From positions 1-64,000 of the forward strand of contig NZ_FPBC01000002.1 in assembly GCF_900116605.1 (NCBI RefSeq): a DNA stretch of 64,000 nucleotides, written 5' to 3'. Position 1 is the stretch's first letter. Each line of letters starts with the position of its first letter. The translations under genes were made by a program, and so were the position numbers. This document shows positions 57,692 through 64,000 of this stretch, one piece after another. The notes under the pieces were generated by a model. The model searched no databases. It was not told the origin of the DNA and saw only the letters and a program-made list of their open reading frames with translations. This DNA comes from Pseudomonas marincola. GTDB lineage: Bacteria > Pseudomonadota > Gammaproteobacteria > Pseudomonadales > Pseudomonadaceae.

Positions 57692-59101
57692 TCAGTCGCC
57701 TACGTCCGGTATGTCCTTCTTGCGGTGACGGCTGCCGCGCCGTGGCAGTTGCAGAAACAGCGCCGCGGCGAGCATCGACAAACCGCCGATACACAGATAG
57801 GTGGCGTGGAAAGCTCTGAGTACGCCGTCTGCGCTGTCCTCATTGTCCAGCGTGAAACCGCCCAGCAATGCGGCCGCCGCCGCCACCCCGAAACTCATCG
57901 ACAACTGCGCCACCACCGAGAGCAGGCCATTGCCGCTGCTGGCGTCTGCGTCGGGCAGATCAATCAGGGTCACGGCATTCATCGCGGTGAATTGCAGCGA
58001 GTTCACCGCGCCAATCAGAAACAGTTGCACCAGTAGCTGAATCCGCGAGCTGTCGTTATCAATCAACGCCATGCTGGCGATCAGCAAACCCAACAGCAAG
58101 GTGTTGGTGGTGAGTACGCGGCGATAACCGAGGCGGTTGATCAGTGGATTGGCCAGCGGTTTGACCAGCATCGCCGCCAATGCCAGCGGGATCATGCTCA
58201 TGCCGGCCTGCGCCGGTGAGTAACCCATCGCCACCTGCAGCAGCAAAGGCGTGAGGAACGGCAACGCGCCACTGCCCAAGCGAGCAAACAGATTGCCGAG
58301 AATGCCCACGGCAAACGAGCGGGTGTTGAACAGGCGCGGGTGGAACAAGGCGTTCTCGGTATGCCCGGCGCGTAACCAATACACGGCCAGGCACGCGATG
58401 CCGCCGAGCAGCAACATCAACACGCGAACGTGTGGCAGGTGCATCTCGCCGAGGCCTTCGAGGGCAATGCTGATCAGTAGCATGGCCGCGCCAAACAGGC
58501 AAAAGCCCGGCAGGTCGAAGCGGGTGCGCTCGGCGCCACGCAGATCCGGCATGACCTTCCACGCCGCCCAGCAACCCAATATTCCGACCGGAATGTTGAT
58601 GAGAAATATCCAGTGCCAGCTGGTGTATTCAACCAGCCAGCCGCCCAGTGTCGGGCCAATCAGTGGGCCGAGCAGCGCCGGCACGGTGATAAAACTCATG
58701 ATCCGCACCAGCTCTGTGCGCGGGTAGGCACGCAACACCACCAAGCGTCCGACGGGCATCATCAAGGCGCCGCCAAGGCCCTGAATCACCCGCGCGCCGA
58801 CCAGCATATTCAGCGATGGCGAGAGCGCGCAGAGCAGGGAGCCGAGGGTGAATAGCAGGATTGCGCCGAAGAAGATGCGCCGTGTGCCGAAGCGGTCGGC
58901 GATCCAGCCCGAGGCCGGAATCAGTACCGCCACGGTGAGCATGTAGGCAATCACCACCGATTGCATGCGCAGCGGATTCTCTTGCAGATCCGCCGCCATG
59001 CTTGGCAGTGCAGTATTGAGAATCGTGCCGTCGAGGGTTTGCATGAAGAATGCAATCGCGACGATCCAGGGCAGCATCTTGGCGGTGCGGGCATCAAGCA
59101 T
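57692..59101 (-). CDS. mdtD: MFS transporter, DHA2 family, MdtD-like
   Basis: A 469-residue inner-membrane exporter with about 14 spans. It carries MQTLDGTILNTALPSMA (the DHA2 motif D1), ADRFGTRRIFF (motif A) and GPLIGPTLGGWLVEY (motif C), close to MdtD of enterobacteria. Its substrate here is unknown, and no adjacent fusion protein or regulator is present. Confidence 0.87.
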   Translation of the reverse strand: MLDARTAKMLPWIVAIAFFMQTLDGTILNTALPSMAADLQENPLRMQSVVIAYMLTVAVLIPASGWIADRFGTRRIFFGAILLFTLGSLLCALSPSLNMLVGARVIQGLGGALMMPVGRLVVLRAYPRTELVRIMSFITVPALLGPLIGPTLGGWLVEYTSWHWIFLINIPVGILGCWAAWKVMPDLRGAERTRFDLPGFCLFGAAMLLISIALEGLGEMHLPHVRVLMLLLGGIACLAVYWLRAGHTENALFHPRLFNTRSFAVGILGNLFARLGSGALPFLTPLLLQVAMGYSPAQAGMSMIPLALAAMLVKPLANPLINRLGYRRVLTTNTLLLGLLIASMALIDNDSSRIQLLVQLFLIGAVNSLQFTAMNAVTLIDLPDADASSGNGLLSVVAQLSMSFGVAAAAALLGGFTLDNEDSADGVLRAFHATYLCIGGLSMLAAALFLQLPRRGSRHRKKDIPDVGD

Positions 59102-59233
59102 GATGGGGTCGATTACTGGCGAGGGCGTGCCAGCAACTTTAATCCATCATGGTGTTTTTTGCCTGCGGCTGGCCCTATAAAACTGCGTGCCAGAGCCCGT
59201 TACGCGCCGTGACTGGCAACCGGGTATGGCATT

Positions 59234-59312
59234 CAAGGCGCCTTGGTTTGACCGGTTTCATGGGCAGGCTGCGCTGCGGATTCCACCTGTTAATGGGCGT
59301 GGAATCCGCAGC
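59234..59312. repeat. Intergenic palindromes between mdtD and betA
   Basis: CAAGGCGCCTTG (59234-59245) is a perfect palindrome. GCTGCGGATTCCAC (59273-59286) and GTGGAATCCGCAGC (59299-59312) form a perfect 14 bp stem with a 12-base loop. The GGAATCCGC core also occurs in every copy of the tandem array at 651-1640. It follows the betA stop on the minus strand but lacks a T run. Confidence 0.65.
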
Positions 59313-59346
59313 TTTGGCGGGCGAACAATGCGTTTGGCCAGGCCGA

Positions 59347-61029
59347 CTAGCGCATTGACGGGCCGCGTACGGCGGCGCCGTTGGCCACGTAATACGGCGC
59401 GGTGCTGCGCGGCAGGGGCGCACGACCACGGATCTTGTCGGCGATTTTCTCGGCGATCATGATCGTTGGGGCGTTGAGGTTGCCGGTGGTGATCAGCGGC
59501 ATGATCGAGGCATCGACCACGCGCAAACCGTCCAGACCATGCACGCGGCCTTCGCCGTCGACCACGGCCATATCGTCTGTGCCCATCTTGCAGGTGCACG
59601 AAGGGTGGAATGCGGTTTCGGCATGCTGACGGACAAACTCGTCCAGTTCAGCATCGCTGTTCACGTTCACGCCAGGGCTCAGCTCGCGGCCGCGATACGG
59701 GTCGAGCGCCACTTGCGACATGATCTCGCGGGTGATGCGGATACCGTCGCGAAACTCCTGCCAATCCTGCTCGTGCGACATGTAATTGAAGAGGATGCTC
59801 GGGTGCTGGCGCGGGTCTTTCGACTTGGCCCGCACGCGACCCCGGCTCGGCGAACGCATGGAACCGACGTGCGCCTGAAAACCGTGCTCCTTGACCGCAT
59901 TGCTGCCGTTGTAATTAATCGCCACCGGCAAGAAGTGGTACTGAATATTCGGCCACTCAAACTCGGGACGCGAGCGGATGAAACCGCCGGCCTCGAACTG
60001 ATTGCTGGCGCCGACGCCTTTGCCGAGGAACATCCACTCAGCGCCGATCTTCGGCTGGTTCCACCATTGCAGCGCCGGATACAGCGACACCGGCTGCTTG
60101 CAGGCGTATTGCAGGTACATCTCAAGGTGGTCCTGCAGGTTTTCACCCACACCCGGCAGCTCGTGCACCAACTCGACATCAAGCTCGCGAATCAACTCGG
60201 CCGCGCCCACACCGGAACGCTGAAGAATCTGCGGTGAAGCGATCGCGCCACTGCACAACAGCACTTCGCGCCGCGCATGCACGATGGTGGGCTCATTGCT
60301 GTCGCCTTGCAGATACGCCACACCGACCGCGCGTTTAGCGTTGAATAAAATCCGGTCGGTAAGGGCATGGGTGACGATGGTCAGATTGCTGCGCCCCCGT
60401 GCCTGATCGAGATAACCGCGTGCGGTGCTGGCGCGCCGGCCTTTCGGCGTTACGGTGCGGTCCATCGGGCCAAAGCCTTCCTGCTGATAACCGTTGAGGT
60501 CATCGGTGCGCGGATACCCGGCTTGCATGCCGGCCTCGATCATGGCGTGAAACAGCGGATTGTTGCCGGCCTTGGGCGTGGTTACGCTGACCGGGCCATC
60601 GCCGCCGTGGTAGTTGTTGGCGCCGATGTCGCGGGTTTCAGCCTTGCGGAAATACGGCAGGCAGTCCAGATAACTCCAGTCCTCAAGGCCCGGCGCTTTG
60701 GCCCAGCCGTCGTAGTCCATGGCGTTGCCACGGATGTAGCACATGCCATTGATCAGCGACGAGCCGCCGAGGCCTTTGCCGCGCCCGCATTCCATGCGGC
60801 GGTTATTCATGTACGGTTCCGGGTCGGTCTCGTAAGCCCAGTTGTAGCGACGGCCTTGCAATGGATACGCCAGCGCGGCGGGCATTTGGGTGCGGAAATC
60901 GAAGCGATAATCCGGGCCACCAGCTTCGAGCAGCAGCACGTTAACGTCGCTGTCTTCGGTCAGGCGGGTGGCGAGCACGTTACCGGCAGAGCCGGCACCG
61001 ATGATGATGTAGTCGTATTTCTCAATCAT
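59347..61029 (-). CDS. betA: Choline dehydrogenase
   Basis: A 560-residue membrane-associated GMC-type flavoprotein that oxidises choline to betaine aldehyde. It has the FAD-binding [35 protein letters not shown] and the C-terminal [18 protein letters not shown] with the catalytic His. The ATG at 61029 (MIEKYDYI) is the family start; upstream codons are not. It lies 170 bases after betB. Confidence 0.96.
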   Translation of the reverse strand: MIEKYDYIIIGAGSAGNVLATRLTEDSDVNVLLLEAGGPDYRFDFRTQMPAALAYPLQGRRYNWAYETDPEPYMNNRRMECGRGKGLGGSSLINGMCYIRGNAMDYDGWAKAPGLEDWSYLDCLPYFRKAETRDIGANNYHGGDGPVSVTTPKAGNNPLFHAMIEAGMQAGYPRTDDLNGYQQEGFGPMDRTVTPKGRRASTARGYLDQARGRSNLTIVTHALTDRILFNAKRAVGVAYLQGDSNEPTIVHARREVLLCSGAIASPQILQRSGVGAAELIRELDVELVHELPGVGENLQDHLEMYLQYACKQPVSLYPALQWWNQPKIGAEWMFLGKGVGASNQFEAGGFIRSRPEFEWPNIQYHFLPVAINYNGSNAVKEHGFQAHVGSMRSPSRGRVRAKSKDPRQHPSILFNYMSHEQDWQEFRDGIRITREIMSQVALDPYRGRELSPGVNVNSDAELDEFVRQHAETAFHPSCTCKMGTDDMAVVDGEGRVHGLDGLRVVDASIMPLITTGNLNAPTIMIAEKIADKIRGRAPLPRSTAPYYVANGAAVRGPSMR

Positions 61030-61199
61030 GTTTTGACCTGCTTTGGCCCAACTCACGGCCGGGCTCTGGCGATATCAATTCGGCTGCGTCTTGCGTCGCA
61101 CACAGCTACTGGCGATAAATCCAAAGGCTGCCTGCGCGGCCATCAGCGTCAGTGCGCGAGTGGCCCGGCAGGTTCGGATGCAGCCCTTGGCGCAGCGTT

Positions 61200-62672
61200 C
61201 TAGAACACCGAGGCGTAGTCGCCCAACTCGACCTGTACCGATTTGATTCGAGTGTAATGAGCCAGCGTGCTCAAGCCGTTCTCACGGCCGACGCCGGACT
61301 GCTTGTAGCCGCCAACCGGCATCTCGGCGGCGGACTCGCCCCAGGTATTGATCCAGCAGATACCGGCTTCGAGTTGATGAATAACCCGGTGCGCGCGGTT
61401 CAGATCGCTCGTTACCACGCCTGCTGCCAAACCGTAATGGGTGGCATTGGCGCGGCGGATTACTTCCTCTTCCGTGTCATAAACCAGAATGCTCATGACC
61501 GGGCCGAAAATCTCATCCTGAGTGATGGTCATTTCGTCGCTGCAATCGGTGAACACGGTCGGCGCGACGTAGGCACCGTTGGCAAATTCAGCTTCGGTTA
61601 TACGCCCACCGCCGCATAGCAAGCGCGCGCCTTGCTCGCGGCCCAACTCGATGTAGCCGAGTACGCGTTGCATGTGGGCGAAGCTGACCAGCGGGCCGAA
61701 GTTGGTGTTCTCATCTTCCGGGCTGCCGATGCGAATGCGCTGCACGCGCTCGCTGATCAGCGCCTCGAAACGGCTCTGCAGTTCACGCGGGATGAACACG
61801 CGGGTACCGTTGGTGCAGACCTGACCGGAGCTGTAAAAGTTGGCCATCATGGCGATGTCGGCCGCGCGTTCGAGGTCGGCGTCGGCAAAGATAATCAGCG
61901 GCGACTTGCCGCCTAATTCCATGGTCACCTCTTTCATGGAGGAGCTGGACGCGCTGGCCATCACTTTCTTGCCGGTGGCGGTGCCGCCGGTGAAGGAAAC
62001 CTTTTCAATGCCCGGATGCTCGGTGAGCAACTGGCCAACCTCGGCGCCAGTGCCGGTCACCACGTTGAACACGCCAGCGGGTACACCGGCTTCAGTGTAG
62101 ATTTCAGCCAGTTTCAGCGCGGTTAGCGAGGTTACTTCGCTGGGCTTGAAAATCATCGCGTTACCGGCAGCCAGCGCCGGTGCGGATTTCCACAGGGCAA
62201 TCTGGATCGGGTAGTTCCACGCGCCAATACCGGCAACAACCCCGAGCGGCTCGCGGCGGGTGTAAACGAATGAAGTGTCGCGCAGCGGAATCTGCTCGCC
62301 TTCAATCGCCGGGATCAGGCCGGCGTAGTATTCGAGTACATCGGCACCGGTGACGATATCGACGTAAAGGGTTTCTGAAAGCGGCTTGCCGGTGTCGAGG
62401 GTCTCCAGCGCTGCCAGCTCATCGTTGCGTTCACGCAGAATATCCACAGCGCGGCGCAAAATGCGCGAACGCTGCATGGCGGTCATCGCCGCCCAGACTT
62501 TTTGCCCGGCCTTGGCCGACTCAACGGCGCGTTCGACATCGGCGCTGTTGGCGCATTGCACGTTCGCCAGAACTTCTCCGTTTGCCGGGTTGATGCTCTC
62601 GAAAGTAGCGCCGCTGCTGGCTGCGACATATTCGCCGCCTATGTAGAGTTGCTGTTCTTCGAATCGGGCCAT
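61200..62672 (-). CDS. betB: Betaine aldehyde dehydrogenase
   Basis: A 490-residue NAD(P)-dependent aldehyde dehydrogenase forming glycine betaine. Marks are [21 protein letters not shown], the catalytic Glu in TMELGGKSP and catalytic Cys in [11 protein letters not shown]. It lies 207 bases downstream of betI; a BetI-type operator lies 93-110 bases before the start. Confidence 0.97.
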   Translation of the reverse strand: MARFEEQQLYIGGEYVAASSGATFESINPANGEVLANVQCANSADVERAVESAKAGQKVWAAMTAMQRSRILRRAVDILRERNDELAALETLDTGKPLSETLYVDIVTGADVLEYYAGLIPAIEGEQIPLRDTSFVYTRREPLGVVAGIGAWNYPIQIALWKSAPALAAGNAMIFKPSEVTSLTALKLAEIYTEAGVPAGVFNVVTGTGAEVGQLLTEHPGIEKVSFTGGTATGKKVMASASSSSMKEVTMELGGKSPLIIFADADLERAADIAMMANFYSSGQVCTNGTRVFIPRELQSRFEALISERVQRIRIGSPEDENTNFGPLVSFAHMQRVLGYIELGREQGARLLCGGGRITEAEFANGAYVAPTVFTDCSDEMTITQDEIFGPVMSILVYDTEEEVIRRANATHYGLAAGVVTSDLNRAHRVIHQLEAGICWINTWGESAAEMPVGGYKQSGVGRENGLSTLAHYTRIKSVQVELGDYASVF

Positions 62673-62764
62673 GGAGTTGTCCTCTTGTCGCGGTGGCGGG
62701 GGCTTAATGGAGGTTTAGCTAAGCCGCTGGTGCCGGAAAGGTCCACCCAGACTACGGGATTTAT

Positions 62765-62782
62765 ATTGAACGATCAATCAAT
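62765..62782 (-). promoter_or_regulatory. BetI-type operator before betB
   Basis: ATTGAACGATCAATCAAT contains the inverted TTGA-N4-TCAA core of the known BetI site. On the minus strand TTGATC could serve as a -35 with TAGTCT 17 bases later, so a bound repressor would block the promoter. Confidence 0.7.
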
Positions 62783-62879
62783 AAAAAGACCCGGACATGC
62801 CTAATCCCGCCACGAAGCCAGTGGGAATGGGGGCTGGAGGAATTTGCTTACGTTGGTCAGAAAAGCCGTTTGCGGCGGG

Positions 62880-63482
62880 TTAAACCTTGGCCGGCTCGAT
62901 AAAACCGATTTGTGTGTCGAGGTAGTCGTAGGCGATTTTCAGGGCTAATTTGATGTCGAATCGGGCACCAGACAATGCACCGCGCAGCCACAGGCCATCA
63001 ATCAAAGCAGCCATGCCACGCGCCGCAACGCGGGCACGGTCTTGCGGCAGCACGCGACGGAACTGGCCGCAGAGATTGGAGTAGAGGCGCCGGTCATTGA
63101 CCCGCTGCAAGCGCTGCAATGAGGGTTGGTGCATGCTGAATGCCCAGAACGCCAGCCAGGTTTTCATTGCCGGGCCGTTCACCTGCGTCTCATCAAAGTT
63201 ACCGTCGATGATGGCGCGCAAATGAGCGCGCGGGCTGCTGTCCTTGAGCGCAGCGCGGCGCTCGCGAACGCCATCGCTCAGGGCCAGCATCAGGTGACGC
63301 ATGGTGGCTTCGAGCAGGCCATTCTTGTCCTGAAAGTAGTGGCTGATAATGCCGTTGGAAACACCGGCTAACCTGGCGATATAGGCAATACTGGCATCGC
63401 TCATGCCAACTTGATCAACCGCCTTGAGCGTGGCGTTGATCAATTGTGAGCGGCGTATTGGCTGCATTCCAACCTTGGGCAT
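62880..63482 (-). CDS. betI: Choline-responsive repressor BetI
   Basis: A 200-residue TetR-family repressor of choline use. The helix-turn-helix ([37 protein letters not shown]) and the following [19 protein letters not shown] and [13 protein letters not shown] match BetI. ATG 63482 ([11 protein letters not shown]) is the family start. Choline is the inducer in other bacteria. Confidence 0.95.
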   Translation of the reverse strand: MPKVGMQPIRRSQLINATLKAVDQVGMSDASIAYIARLAGVSNGIISHYFQDKNGLLEATMRHLMLALSDGVRERRAALKDSSPRAHLRAIIDGNFDETQVNGPAMKTWLAFWAFSMHQPSLQRLQRVNDRRLYSNLCGQFRRVLPQDRARVAARGMAALIDGLWLRGALSGARFDIKLALKIAYDYLDTQIGFIEPAKV

Positions 63483-63539
63483 TATCACTCCGGATGTATT
63501 GAGCAGGGCGGCGGGTAAGGCTCAAAGTCTAGGCCGATT

Positions 63540-63560
63540 ATTGTTGAACGTTCAATCAAT
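63540..63560 (-). promoter_or_regulatory. BetI-type operator before betI
   Basis: ATTGTTGAACGTTCAATCAAT holds the perfect palindrome TTGAACGTTCAA at 63544-63555, identical to the core of the BetI operator. On the minus strand TTGAAC could be a -35, with TAGACT 18 bases later. Self-repression is likely. Confidence 0.75.
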
Positions 63561-63618
63561 ATTATCCGCCGGGTGAGCAAAATACCCGACTCCCTGCGCT
63601 ACGCAAGCGCCCTGAACA

Positions 63619-63918
63619 TCAACTGTGCGGGCTTTTGACGACCGCATCGAACTGGCGGATCTCAAAGTCGCGCAGCAGGTATTCCATGCGTTTTTCATGA
63701 AACGCCTGCATGTGCGCCAACGCCTTGTGCACCTCAAGATCAGCCTCCGATCGCCAGATTTCGAAGAAGGTGAAAATGCTCGGGTCGGCTTGATCGCGGA
63801 GCATGTGATATTCGATGCAGCCAGGCTCTTCGCGGCTGGGTTGAACGAAGGCGCCAAACAGTTCGGCGAAGTCGTCGGCGCGTTCAGGGCGGGTATAGGC
63901 AGTGGCGGTAAAGATCAT
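63619..63918 (-). CDS. Small antibiotic-biosynthesis-monooxygenase-type protein (putative quinol monooxygenase)
   Basis: A 99-residue protein with the dimeric ferredoxin-like ABM fold: MIFTATAYTRPERADDF, EPGCIEYHMLRDQADPSIFTFFEIWRSEADLEVH and HMQAF. Such proteins include YgiN-type quinol monooxygenases, but many have no known substrate. ATG 63918 has GAGG upstream; a longer frame upstream is rejected. It lies 58 bases upstream of the betI operator, on the same strand as the bet genes. Confidence 0.75.
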   Translation of the reverse strand: MIFTATAYTRPERADDFAELFGAFVQPSREEPGCIEYHMLRDQADPSIFTFFEIWRSEADLEVHKALAHMQAFHEKRMEYLLRDFEIRQFDAVVKSPHS

Positions 63919-64000
63919 GTCGAGCCTCGGGTTGGTTAGCGGGGAGGCAACAATAAGGCAATAGTTTGGTGTGTATTCGTGATTTTTAAGCAAATATCAT

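Noticed and set aside
1..64000. tRNA or rRNA genes
   Set aside because: No GGTTCRAATCC-type T-arm with a fitting cloverleaf was seen outside coding regions.

Overview
The window is a stretch of chromosome from a Pseudomonas-type gammaproteobacterium. The main evidence is gene order. Much of it matches, as I recall it, the P. aeruginosa PAO1 block from about PA4873 down to PA4838: yegD-like Hsp70, oxaloacetate decarboxylase, DksA-like zinc protein, ureC-ureB-acetyltransferase-ureA-ureD, urtEDCBA, a marC-like gene, retS, purD, purH, fis, dusB, DUF3426 protein, prmA, accC-accB-aroQ, dsbD, ctpL, DUF2333 protein, Nudix protein, SUI1 protein, speA. Species cannot be fixed from this. Moderate-to-high GC codon use is uniform through the genes, so only the left end looks acquired or rearranged.

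Layout. 1-343: 3' end of an ISL3-type transposase with a possible terminal repeat. About 361-610: a non-coding sequence resembling a dispersed Pseudomonas intergenic repeat. 651-1640: six tandem copies of a ~175 bp unit, each with two hairpins, arranged as a three-unit block repeated twice. 1862-9163: radical SAM YgiQ, Hsp70-like protein, membrane proteins, a periplasmic binding protein, oxaloacetate decarboxylase and a small zinc-finger protein. 9297-18905: urea use, with urease structural genes plus ureD and the complete urtABCDE urea ABC transporter, all on the minus strand. A sigma-54 promoter match with two NtrC-like sites lies upstream of urtA, so uptake and hydrolysis of urea are probably induced by nitrogen limitation. 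19127-36213 (minus strand): MarC family, RetS (switch between acute and biofilm lifestyles), purine synthesis, fis/dusB, fatty-acid initiation (accBC with aroQ), prmA, dsbD and a CtpL-type chemoreceptor with a candidate Pho box. 36595-43272 (plus strand): DUF2333 protein, Nudix hydrolase, SUI1 homologue behind a structured leader, arginine decarboxylase, sugar dehydrogenase-like protein and a small metalloprotease.

43332-59101 is accessory and varied: a secreted His/Asn-rich protein with an in-frame stop just before its likely conserved C-terminus, its DUF2092 partner, YccS, a TetR regulator followed by two glutathione transferases, alanine dehydrogenase, a secreted intradiol dioxygenase-like protein lacking two expected iron ligands, an SLC13 transporter, a flavoprotein, DbpA helicase and an MdtD-type transporter. 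59347-63482 is betA-betB-betI (choline to glycine betaine) with a BetI-type operator before betB and another before betI, followed by a small antibiotic-biosynthesis-monooxygenase-type protein.

I saw no tRNA, rRNA or CRISPR array. No single undescribed multi-gene system stands out. The most unusual items are the higher-order tandem repeat, the interrupted His-rich protein and the altered dioxygenase.
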